Positions 1 to 6,547 are shown, numbered from the stretch's first letter. The stretch is 9,610 nucleotides of DNA from Bordetella parapertussis (GCA_943324725.2 CALPMR020000096.1:1-9610); one strand, 5' to 3'. Notes: generated by a model from the sequence alone, not told the origin. A program made the numbers and translations.

Positions 1-161
1 GGAAGCCCACCCTGAAGCAGTAGATACCATGCGGGTAGCAATGCCACGCGGTGCCCGTTGGCAAATTGCTCCAGATCCCTGGCGCTGCGACAGCCGATCA
101 GAACAGAACGACGCGGGCTTGGATCAAGAGAGAGGAGCCATCCAACTGAGGACAGCAGCAC
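1..161 (-). CDS. Doubtful partial ORF leaving the window at the left edge
   Basis: On the minus strand a reading frame stays open from a TAA at 195-197 to the window edge. The first plausible start is a GTG at 159-161; there is no ATG. About 53 residues are visible, including the stretch RRSVLIGCRSARDLEQF and a hydrophobic end LLPAWYLLLQGG. I do not recognise a family. It lies downstream of the PEP-CTERM gene on the same strand, about 130 bases after its stop, with a hairpin pair between them. The open frame could be chance in GC-rich DNA, a new gene continuing leftwards, or a relic. Confidence 0.2.
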   Translation of the reverse strand, partial: MLLSSVGWLLSLDPSPRRSVLIGCRSARDLEQFANGHRVALLPAWYLLLQGGL

Positions 162-186
162 CTGCAAGGCACCGCAATCGGCCTTG

Positions 187-221
187 TGACTGACTTATCA
201 GTCAGCCCCTCCCCCGGGGCT
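187..221. repeat. Two adjoining hairpins downstream of the PEP-CTERM gene
   Basis: TGACTGA (187-193) pairs perfectly with TCAGTCA (198-204) around a 4-base loop. Overlapping it by one base, AGCCCC (204-209) pairs with GGGGCT (216-221) around a 6-base loop. They lie about 75-105 bases past the stop of the minus-strand gene at 294, so they could end or protect its transcript. Neither arm is followed by a T-run on either strand, so a classical intrinsic terminator is not supported. Confidence 0.4.
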
Positions 222-293
222 TGGGACGGAGCTCCGGAAATGATCTGGAGCCCGCATCACAGAACGGGGGTGAGGTGTTGCCGGCACCGGCCT

Positions 294-1061
294 TTAACCC
301 AGTGACTTAGCGCCAAGGCGGCGACGCAAGCGGCGGCTCCAACCGAAAGCGGCAGCGGCACCAACCACCGGCAGGGGGCCGGGAACTTCATAACTCTGGA
401 CCGTGAAGGTGTAGCGGGAATCCCCGGAGACCTGCTGCATCCAGAAGGTGTAGTCACCCGAGCCTAGAGAGCCAGGAGTGGGTGAATTGGCGTTGAGGTT
501 AGTGAGAAGGTTCGTTGTGGTTGGCGTGGAAACCGGATCGGTGGTGGTGCCGTTAGTGCAGTTGTTGACTGCACCAGCACTTGGAAGCCTCAAGGAGCCG
601 TAAGTGGTGGCGCAAAGGCCGCGCCAGCCGAAGTGGTTGTAGGCGAGCATGCCGGCTCCAGTAGCTTGGTTGGCGGTGAACTGGCTGCCTTGCTGAAAGC
701 CGATGAAGGCTCGATCGTCGGTGGAATCGTAATAATCGAGGTTGATGCTGGAGATCGCGATCCCTGTGGGAAGGTTGATGGTGATGTAGTCAACGCAGTT
801 CACTGGGGGGACCGAGCTGGCGCAGCTGACAGTGTTGAGACCTGTGCCGGCAACTTGGCCATCAAAAATGTAACGCCCAAGCGCATCAGCAAACACCTGG
901 GTGGGAGCGGTCTTGTCATCGCTGTAATTGGTGGTGGCAGCGGTAGCAACTGGTTGCTGCGCGGCCAGGACCAGGACCGCCAGGGCCGTGGTGGTCACAG
1001 CACGACGGCCAGCCGCGATGGGGGCTGGCAGGAGAGCGAACAAACTGCGGAACAATTTCAT
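294..1061 (-). CDS. Exported protein with cyanobacterial-type PEP-CTERM sorting signal
   Basis: 255 residues starting at the ATG at 1059-1061; an upstream GTG at 1115 would only add a polar leader in front of the signal peptide. The N-terminus has basic residues (K2, R5, R19, R20), a hydrophobic core at about 22-34 and a likely signal-peptidase site after ATA (about 41). The C-terminus has the three parts of a PEP-CTERM-like tail: VPGPLP (226-231), a short hydrophobic segment (about 232-241) and a basic end SRRLRRR. Such tails are known to be sorted and cleaved by exosortases. The body is rich in Thr, Asn and Ser, has no recognised catalytic motif, and contains four cysteines in two spaced groups (SCASSVPPVNC and, further on, GLC...NNC) that could form disulfides. 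I infer a secreted or envelope-displayed, possibly glycosylated, protein of unknown role. No exosortase gene lies in the window. It appears monocistronic. Confidence 0.85.
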   Translation of the reverse strand: MKLFRSLFALLPAPIAAGRRAVTTTALAVLVLAAQQPVATAATTNYSDDKTAPTQVFADALGRYIFDGQVAGTGLNTVSCASSVPPVNCVDYITINLPTGIAISSINLDYYDSTDDRAFIGFQQGSQFTANQATGAGMLAYNHFGWRGLCATTYGSLRLPSAGAVNNCTNGTTTDPVSTPTTTNLLTNLNANSPTPGSLGSGDYTFWMQQVSGDSRYTFTVQSYEVPGPLPVVGAAAAFGWSRRLRRRLGAKSLG

Positions 1062-1218
1062 CCGGGAGGCCGCAGGGGCGGAGCGAGAGGTGAAAAAGCT
1101 GCATAAATGTATCACTTATACTCTTGACCGAGAGGCTTGGCCTTAACAATTCGAAGTTTTAGTCCGCGATCTCACATGTCGCAGCTGCGTCTTTTGCGTG
1201 GTGCAATTTCCGATAATC

Positions 1219-1272
1219 GTTCAGGAGTCGGGCCAAGCCTGATTCAAAGCATCCAATTGGGGACTCCTGAAC
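1219..1272. repeat. 11-bp perfect inverted repeat, 32-base spacer
   Basis: GTTCAGGAGTC at 1219-1229 is the exact reverse complement of GACTCCTGAAC at 1262-1272. It lies in the otherwise empty stretch 1062-1337, between the start of the PEP-CTERM gene and the end of the transposase relic; I see no gene in that stretch. It could be a long-loop RNA hairpin, a binding site, or an end of a mobile element. No T-run follows either arm, so terminator function is not indicated. Confidence 0.4.
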
Positions 1273-1337
1273 AACCGAGCAACAAGCCCTCTGGATAGCG
1301 GCCAAGGACCAGGGGGGCAAGCGGCTCGCAATCTCGG

Positions 1338-2163
1338 TTATTCAGCGACCAGCGATTCTCCTGTTTCAAGTCGCCAAAAGTACGTAAGTGCCACCCAAAG
1401 GAAGCTGAGCCTATGCCAAGAGTAGAGCCAGGCAAAAATAATGACAAAAAAGAGGCAGAGAAGCCTCCGAATCTTCTCAGCGCACATCACCCGAAATGCC
1501 ATAGAGATCGAGGTTTCTGCACCTTTGGTCAGCCGAGCCATGATCAGCTTGAGTGCATACTTCCGCTTCCCTGATCCAAAGACTCCTTCCAGCTCGTTTC
1601 GCTTGCGCTGATCTGCGCTGAGCTGCTGCTTGTGTAGGCTTCACGAAGTCGCCCAGTGATATCTGGTTGACAGCATCAGCGCCTGGCTCGTCAGAGTTGT
1701 CGTCATCTGGGAGTGAGGACATAGCCTCAATCGCCATGGCTTTAGCTCGTTTGGCAATGAGTTCGTTGATCCGTTTGAGATCCTTCTCCGAGAATCGCTA
1801 CTCTTCGAGAAGGCTGTGCGCAGCGGAAATGAACCATCATCAATGGATCAAATGGCGACTTACTGAAATAGCCCGCAAAGCCAAGAAAAACTGCATGTAA
1901 GCATTTTCTCGGATCTGCTCGACGGTTTCCTGATCGCTCAGGCCAAGCCGCTGTTTGATGAACATCGCACCAAATACCAACCTGACAGACTTGGCAGGGC
2001 TGCCAGTTGTGAAAATGAACTGAGGGGCATATGTATCATCCAGCTCTTCCCATGGCATCAGAGTGGAGAAAAGCACCCAGCGGTTATCTGGGTCCAACGT
2101 GCCGCCAAAAGGCACATGGAATTCCTCGATTGAGAGCTGGCCATTATGGTATTTTCGGTACAT
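1338..2163 (-). pseudogene. Decayed IS5/IS1182-like transposase
   Basis: The N-terminus is well preserved from the ATG at 2161-2163: MYRKYHNGQLSIEEFHVPFG, then FIKQRLGLSDQETVEQIREN, the N-terminal domain (DUF772 type) of IS5/IS1182-like transposases. Decay can be traced step by step. A one-base loss near 1881 shifts the frame after YMQFF; the correct continuation GFAGYFSKSPFDP is one frame over. A compensating shift near 1810-1830 returns to the first frame, where an in-frame TAG sits at 1798-1800. The text then reads FSEKDLKRINELIAKRAKAM down to DFVKPT near 1633. There the whole DDE catalytic core is missing: the sequence jumps, in another frame, to the C-terminal part KQQLSADQRKRNELEGVFGS and KLIMARLTKGAETSISMAF, ending with the stop at 1338-1340. 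Intact relatives are several hundred residues longer. The element cannot encode a working transposase. No convincing terminal inverted repeats or target duplication were found. Confidence 0.9.
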
Positions 2164-2313
2164 CTGCAGCGGTCAGCAGTTGCAACAATCGTCAATTGAC
2201 CTATTAGCGGCCAGTTTAGCGGCTCTTGATCGCTGAAACCAGTTACACCGCAGTGGATCTGCCTTTACAGAAGCCCCTAAATACAGCAAAATATCCAAAA
2301 TAAGCAAACAACC

Positions 2314-2335
2314 TCAGGCCAGCCATGTTGCCTGA
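2314..2335 (-). terminator. Candidate stem-loop after the methyltransferase gene
   Basis: TCAGGC (2314-2319) pairs with GCCTGA (2330-2335). Read on the minus strand the stem begins about 10 bases past the methyltransferase stop and is followed by the T-rich run GGTTGTTTGCTTATTTT. The stem is short and the T-run imperfect, so this is a weak intrinsic terminator at best. The surrounding spacer (2164-2345) is AT-rich and holds no gene that I can see. Confidence 0.35.
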
Positions 2336-2345
2336 CTAAACTTTA

Positions 2346-3317
2346 TCATTCTTTCCTAGCCGAGAAGATTAGCTGCTCGCCGCCCAAGTAGCCAAATTCT
2401 TTAGACCAGTAAAGAAGAGCTTGCGGACTCTTAAACCCGACAGATTTGAGATCCTCAAGAATTTCCCAGCCAAAATGATAGAAGCACAGACAGCCATTTG
2501 GATTTATTGGATCGCCATGATACTCAGGAGGCAATAAATGGACTATCTCGCCCGATTCAGACAAAAAAGCTCTTACCAAGTTTTTTTCAGAGGTTCGCAC
2601 AAATGGAACAGTGAAGAGGAGAGCCCCGCCGGGCTTGATGCATCGCCAACATTCTGCCAAGGCTTTCTTGTAATTTGGAATGTGCTCAAAGACGTCGAAC
2701 GACAATATAAAGTCAAATTGATCATCTACAAAAGAAATCTTCGTGAGGTCTTCGTTCCTAATTCCGCTTTCACTAATACCTCCATAACTCACAGCACTTC
2801 CCAAGTATTCACTGCCATAAGTGGCCGGAAAGCATTCCTTGAACAACCCATAAAGACTGGTGGCTTGTTCTGTAATGTAAATATTTGAGCTCCTGGCTGG
2901 ATTAAACTCTAAATCAAAAATATGCACAACTGCTCGCATTCTGTTGTTAAGGCAACACCTGGGGCATACCAACCTTTCCCTCCAATTTGGCGTCAAAACG
3001 CCATCAACCATATAAGCATAATCAAAGTCTACGGCCAATTCAACGTTATCCTTGCAGACATAGCAGTAGCCATCATAAGTAAAGAGCCCAGATCTACCCT
3101 GAGCGAGCTCTTTCTCAAAAGACAGATTTTCCGCACAATCACGCTGACGACTAGCCGCGCGATGTATATAGTCGTCATACGACATTAATCTAGAAATATT
3201 TAGCAATTGAGTGCCGCTAGTTTTCTGATTCCGGAAAAAATTGAATGCCTTCAAGGGTTGGCTGATCATGAAATTTAAATTAAAAAATGGATCGTAGTGC
3301 AAAGAATCGAAACGCAT
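2346..3317 (-). CDS. SAM-dependent methyltransferase with N-terminal zinc-ribbon-like segment
   Basis: 323 residues from the ATG at 3315-3317; M17 is a possible shorter start. Residues 85-88 (CYVC) and 118-122 (CPRCC) give two CxxC pairs about 30 apart, as in a zinc ribbon. The methyltransferase part follows: ITEQATSLYGLF (148-159) stands where the SAM-binding strand should be but lacks the usual glycine-rich GxGxG. The later half is typical of Methyltransf_11-like class I enzymes, with FDFILSFDVFEHIPNYKKAL (201-220) and CIKPGGALLFTVPF (226-239). Enzymes of this shape often sit in polysaccharide or glycosylation clusters; the substrate here is unknown. Codon use is AT-rich compared with the genes right of 6000, and transposase relics lie on both sides, so horizontal acquisition is likely. 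There is no neighbouring gene in an operon. The frame is intact and all late motifs are present, so the gene may be functional. Confidence 0.85.
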   Translation of the reverse strand: MRFDSLHYDPFFNLNFMISQPLKAFNFFRNQKTSGTQLLNISRLMSYDDYIHRAASRQRDCAENLSFEKELAQGRSGLFTYDGYCYVCKDNVELAVDFDYAYMVDGVLTPNWRERLVCPRCCLNNRMRAVVHIFDLEFNPARSSNIYITEQATSLYGLFKECFPATYGSEYLGSAVSYGGISESGIRNEDLTKISFVDDQFDFILSFDVFEHIPNYKKALAECWRCIKPGGALLFTVPFVRTSEKNLVRAFLSESGEIVHLLPPEYHGDPINPNGCLCFYHFGWEILEDLKSVGFKSPQALLYWSKEFGYLGGEQLIFSARKE

Positions 3318-3535
3318 TAAAATGAATGCTTTTTATTCGACAGGCTCACCCGCGCGCGCGCCGCGCCTAACATCGCCAAGCCCGGACGGGAGAGACCGGA
3401 ATCGATGCCAGTATAGACCTCGCAGGGGGTTCTGCCTGCCAAGCTGCTATGGGACATTAAATCACAGTACCGCCAGATGAACCATGTGAAATCCATCTCA
3501 GCTTCCCACCCATCTCTATAGACACGCAGATACAC
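3317..3535 (-). pseudogene. C-terminal fragment of a probable IS3-type transposase
   Basis: The open stretch of 72 codons contains RVYRDGWEAEMDF followed by CDLMSHSSLAGRTPCEVY. This resembles the end of the rve/integrase core of IS3-family transposases, where a YN..RPHSSLGYRTP.EVY-like motif is standard. The catalytic DDE residues would lie upstream and are absent: a TGA at 3542-3544 closes the frame and I find no further homologous stretch to the right. The first codon, GTG at 3533-3535, is unlikely to be a true start. The stop codon TAA overlaps the methyltransferase ATG (TAATG). A run of alternating CG at 3351-3361 falls inside it. The family assignment rests on one short motif. Confidence 0.55.
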
Positions 3536-4140
3536 CTCCTTTCAATTGACCCTAAAGCACAGTCTCGCCATCAGAATGTTGCCATAGCAGCACTTACGGC
3601 CAGGACAACGGATCTTGATCTATTCCCACGGCAATCCAGAAGCGTGTTTCACATAGGATGCTCTTCGCATCATGAATCATCGAGCCCCATGGCCAATCCA
3701 AAACTGGGAATAATTAAAGTATCGAAATATATTCGCGCCTCAGAGATAGTTATTGCTTAAAAACAATTGCAGCAATTATGCCTTTGGCAAAGCCAGCGCA
3801 CCAAGATCGGATTTGCAGAATCTCAGCTTGATTCCGCCCTAAGGCCCTTTGTGGTGGGAAAGCCCTCGATTTCTGCCTGAAGATCGATATGCAAAAGTTT
3901 GCTAGATAGAAGCCCTGCTCGACTGATAAGCGTTGATGCCTCCTATCACCATTGGGTGATTCAGTTTGTATATAGGTTGTTTTCTGCTGGGCCGTAGCCT
4001 GACGTGGAGCTTCAACCTTGCCCGTCTTGTGAGTTAGAGCCATCTTGGAAAACCCAATACCCCGTCAGCCTCTGCCAGGTTTTGTCCCAATGTGGGGCTG
4101 GGTTTCTTTGGATATTCGTGGGGTCACATGAGATCAGCAA
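3536..4140. other. AT-rich spacer without a confident gene
   Basis: No coding region in this stretch is convincing. The longest open frame is a 97-codon minus-strand ORF (3750-4043, ATG start, no ribosome binding site). Its protein has no recognisable motif, so I treat it as chance or as a relic. A small perfect hairpin, ATCACC/GGTGAT with loop ATTG, is at 3945-3960 and is not followed by a T-run. The base composition resembles the methyltransferase region rather than the right-hand cluster, so this is probably the end of the same acquired segment next to the tRNA. Confidence 0.5.
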
Positions 4141-4146
4141 CCAAAG

Positions 4147-4167
4147 AAAAACCCCGCTGGAGCGGGG
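4147..4167 (-). terminator. Intrinsic terminator of the tRNA-Ser gene
   Basis: On the minus strand the sequence reads CCCCGC, loop TCCA, GCGGGG, then TTTTT. The stem arms are at 4152-4157 and 4162-4167, and the T-run is the complement of A4147-A4151. It lies about 43 bases past the 3' end of tRNA-Ser, in the right orientation and distance to end its transcript. The stem is perfect and GC-only apart from the loop-closing pair. Confidence 0.85.
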
Positions 4168-4209
4168 CTCTTGGGTCTTGTATCGGTTGTCTCGGTGACC
4201 CTGTCAAAA

Positions 4210-4294
4210 CGGAGGGGGCGGGATTCGAACCCGCGGAAGGTTTCCCTTCGCCGGTTTTCAAGACCGGAGCCATCAACCACTCGACCACCCCTCC
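4210..4294 (-). tRNA. trnS-UGA: tRNA-Ser(UGA)
   Basis: On the minus strand 85 bases fold as a class II tRNA. The acceptor arms GGAGGGG (4288-4294) and CCCCTCC (4211-4217) pair fully and G4210 is the discriminator. The anticodon arm is CCGGT-CTTGAAA-ACCGG with anticodon TGA, reading UCA serine codons. A long variable arm with AAGG/CCTT pairing is as expected for serine. The T arm is GCGGG-TTCGAAT-CCCGC. CCA is not encoded, so it is added after transcription. A terminator follows at 4147-4167. Its 3' end faces the AT-rich, IS-bearing segment to the left, the side on which elements integrating into tRNA genes come to lie. Confidence 0.97.
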
Positions 4295-4499
4295 AGGGCT
4301 GAGTCCACTGCCGAGGCCGCAGAATCAGTCGCCATCCTCTCATGAGACCATGACAGCGGCACGGAACTGAAGTCCACACCAGCCCGGGCAGCCAGAGGAG
4401 CGCGGCTTGCACCGGGGAAAGGAGGTTGGCGGGGAGCTGAACGCACGACCTGGCTCAGGCACGGCTTGCGCTCAGGCCCAACAGCTGCTGTCGGCAAAC

Positions 4500-5039
4500 A
4501 TGGCGAAGGACCATGCCAACGAGCAAAGCAAGCCCTGGCGTGGAAGCGGATTGGCAAGCGATCTGTTGACGGGAATCGCCAATCGCAGACTGATGAGTGA
4601 ATGCTTTCGCCAAGCTGATGAAAGGAGCCTTGCCGATGAATCCAACTACGCATTAGTCGTGCTTAAGGCTGATCACCTCAGGCCAATAAGCGATACTTAT
4701 GGCCATGAGTTTAGTGATTGAATACTGGTGGAGTTAGTCCAGAAGTTCAAATCCAATATTCGCTCCAATGATTTCTGCGCACGCTGGGGTGGCGAAGAGT
4801 TTCTGGGCTTTGTTGTTGATGCCGACCTGAAAGAGGCGGAAAATATTGTACAGTGATTACTGACTAGCGTGAGATCAATTAGCCTCGATTGCAACGGGAT
4901 TGATGTGGGGATGACAGCCAGTATTGGCCTGGCCCTGCATACGCCAAATGAAACTTATGCCGACACCTACCGCCGTGTTGATGAAGCGTCATTGGTAGCC
5001 AAGCGCTGTGGCCGAGATTGCTACGTGATAGCCCCTTAA
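4500..5039 (+). pseudogene. Diguanylate cyclase (GGDEF) pseudogene with two in-frame TGA codons
   Basis: Reading one frame from the ATG at 4500 through to TAA at 5037-5039 gives a nearly complete GGDEF domain of 180 codons: DLLTGIANRR (21-30), DTYGHEFSD (65-73), RWGGEEF (95-101), TASIGLALH, and an end DEASLVAKRCGRD in place of the usual DEALYxAKxxGRN. TGA codons interrupt it at 4719-4721 (codon 74) and 4854-4856 (codon 119). Both sit where Arg (CGA) is plausible in relatives, so each may be a single C-to-T change. The active-site GGEEF is intact, but the first metal-binding Asp, normally the first D of DxDHF, is Lys (KADHL, 56-60), and the end motif is altered. No N-terminal sensor domain is seen. 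A functional enzyme would make cyclic di-GMP; this copy almost certainly does not. The upstream frame is open to 4407 without homology. Confidence 0.8.
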
Positions 5040-5637
5040 ACTCTGTAGTTTTTTTCTCATGGCAAGCGATCATGCCGATAACCTCTATCAACAATGTCTG
5101 AATGAACATCACCACCCTCAGGTCGAAACCGGGCTGAAGTCGTTGTCGGCAACTGCCGACTCAATCATTGGACAGTCCATACAACTCGAGTGAGACAAGT
5201 GACCTTCTCCTCAATGAACAAGGCCTTAGACGCAACAGTGATCAATGATCACCATGGGATGAAACAACACTGTTTTCCCATGCCGATGTGATCTAGAGCT
5301 ATCGAGAAGGGTACAACCGCACCTCCCTCCAGGGGCAACCACAGCTGAACAAAGCCAAGGCAATCGCCCGAGCACAAACCAGATGAGTCAGATTAACTGC
5401 TTGGACAGTACAGCATCTGAACAAGTGTCCAGAATGCGAACCAGGCAATCCCTGGACTTATCTGTCTCGTTCTGACTGCACCGTGCGACTCTGGTGGGCT
5501 TGGTCAATCACAGCATGAGAAAGATTCAAGAGCCTCGATTCAGCTCGGCTAAGGTGCTACATTTCGACCCCAAAAGGGCGCTTCAAAGAGATCTGAAGAA
5601 GTGATCCGCGCCCTGGAATTAATATCCTGGGATGGGC
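5040..5637. other. Probable gene relics, no intact gene recognised
   Basis: A plus-strand ORF of 44 codons (5059-5193, ATG, beginning MASDHADNLYQQCLNEHHHP) follows the GGDEF relic directly but has no recognised family. Further on, one frame reads WDETTLFSHADVI, stop, SYREGYNRTSLQGQPQLNKA, stop, then a CPEC-containing tail up to about 5518, which has a protein-like composition but is closed by stops. Hairpins GTCGGC/GCCGAC (5145-5160) and GTGATC/GATCAC (5238-5252) occur without T-runs. I read the stretch as decaying DNA of unknown origin. Confidence 0.35.
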
Positions 5638-5829
5638 TTAGTGTTGCTGGCTGCCTGATTGAACTTCTTGATGGGTATCGCTGCCATTCTGATGGCCATT
5701 GAGATGCTTCTCACAGGCCTGAACACTGGAAGCTGTGAACGCGACGACAGCCATGGACGCGGCCAGAAGCGCTGCTTTGGCCGCGCCGATCCTGACGGTC
5801 GCTGCCTTGCCGCTGGTTGATGTGGACAT
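5638..5829 (-). CDS. Small exported protein, unknown function
   Basis: 63 residues from the ATG at 5827-5829. The N-terminus is basic and polar (K8, R13, K19), then a hydrophobic segment runs from about 20 to 32, followed by SSVQAC with Cys39. The mature part is only about 25 residues, polar, with four His and many Gln (CEKHLNGHQNGSDTHQEVQS). The site VQA-C is close to, but not, a standard lipobox (Gln at -2), so cleavage either just before Cys39 by signal peptidase I or as a lipoprotein is possible. Small secreted proteins with this organisation are common in Synechococcus-like genomes; I cannot name a function. No Shine-Dalgarno is seen. It stands alone, 226 bases from the stop of the next minus-strand gene upstream. 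Confidence 0.7.
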   Translation of the reverse strand: MSTSTSGKAATVRIGAAKAALLAASMAVVAFTASSVQACEKHLNGHQNGSDTHQEVQSGSQQH

Positions 5830-6055
5830 GGTGTCTGGAGGAGGTGGCTGAGAGTGGGATGGAGAAGTTGAACCCAGATTCGGCGGTGGCTCTTGAGGCC
5901 TGAAGCCAGGGCAGGATTGACAAACTCCAACCAGGCAATCTTAGCGGTGACGCTCCGTGGTGGCCGCTGTGTGACTGTCTGCCCACCTTGCCCCGGATCG
6001 CGCCCGGCCCTGATCAGGCTTGGCCAGGATCCAGCCACGGGCAACCCGGCGGGAT

Positions 6056-6388
6056 TCAGCCGCTGAGGGTCGAGCCGTTGGGGGCTGGGGATCGGGCGAC
6101 GACAGGACACTCAAGCGCGCGTTGCACGGCAGGCTCCGGAGCATCAGCGATCATGAATTCCCGCTCCAGAATGCGCAACCGGGTGGAGCGCAGACAGAAC
6201 TTGCAGCCACCGCTGGTCTGCAGATGCTTTTCAGGAGTGATGACGATATCGCGTACGGGATGATCGACGCAGTGAATCTTGATCGGCGTTTTGTAGCTCT
6301 TATAGACAATACCTGTGTAGTCATACCTTTCGCCAAAGCGAGCTCTCGCCCTGCTCAGGAATGTTGCTTCGTCGATTGGACTACCCAT
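6056..6388 (-). CDS. Small probable zinc-binding protein (DUF723-like fold)
   Basis: 110 residues from the ATG at 6386-6388; a TTG 18 bases upstream is less likely. The order of motifs is F..RARARFGERYDY (about 10-24), a YKSYKTPIKIHC strand, H43, a HL segment with H55, and GGCKFC (60-65). Cys40, His43, Cys62 and Cys65 make a plausible zinc site. The pattern FG..YDY...Y....TPI.I.C..H.......HL....GC..C is that of the DUF723-type module seen in cyanobacteria and phages, often next to nuclease domains. Here it stands alone: the last 45 residues show no nuclease motif. The function is therefore unknown; nucleic-acid binding is an inference. It follows the TPR glycosyltransferase gene on the same strand after 159 bases with no clear terminator. 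Confidence 0.7.
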   Translation of the reverse strand: MGSPIDEATFLSRARARFGERYDYTGIVYKSYKTPIKIHCVDHPVRDIVITPEKHLQTSGGCKFCLRSTRLRILEREFMIADAPEPAVQRALECPVVARSPAPNGSTLSG

Positions 6389-6547
6389 CGCCGCTGCGGT
6401 CTGCAAGGCAGGTACAAAGTGTTCTTAGCACCCTCTTGAGCCCTGAATCCGTTCAGAGCACCATCCGTCACCAAGCCACTTCCCGGGTCAGGGCCAGGGG
6501 GAGGCTGAAGCTGGTGGCCAGGGGGGCTCTTGCTTTGGTTTCGCTGT

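Noticed and set aside
1341..2237. TTCAGCGACCA (1341-1351) and TGATCGCTGAA (2227-2237), a 10/11 inverted match around the transposase relic
   Set aside because: The left copy abuts the transposase stop codon, the match is short, and there is no flanking target duplication, so it cannot be claimed as terminal inverted repeats.
3351..3361. Alternating CG run
   Set aside because: It falls within the transposase remnant, where it encodes part of an Ala/Arg stretch; no sign of a separate function.
3750..4043. 97-codon minus-strand ORF
   Set aside because: No recognisable motif, no ribosome binding site, unusual composition, and located in a spacer with relics. Left as unassigned sequence.
4210..4856. 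Possible link between a tRNA with anticodon TGA and the two in-frame TGA stops in the nearby GGDEF gene
   Set aside because: Anticodon UGA reads the serine codon UCA, not the stop codon UGA (which would need UCA). The stops look like CGA mutations, and the gene shows other decay.
5439..5940. 12-base direct repeat AACCAGGCAATC at 5439-5450 and 5929-5940
   Set aside because: Short, only two copies, with no shared flanks or structure; likely coincidence.
6046..6058. Match GGCGGGATTC to the T-arm end of tRNA-Ser as a possible att duplicate
   Set aside because: Only about 10 bases match, and it lies on the 5' side of the tRNA, where an attachment duplicate of a 3'-end integration is not expected. 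No duplicate was seen to the left.
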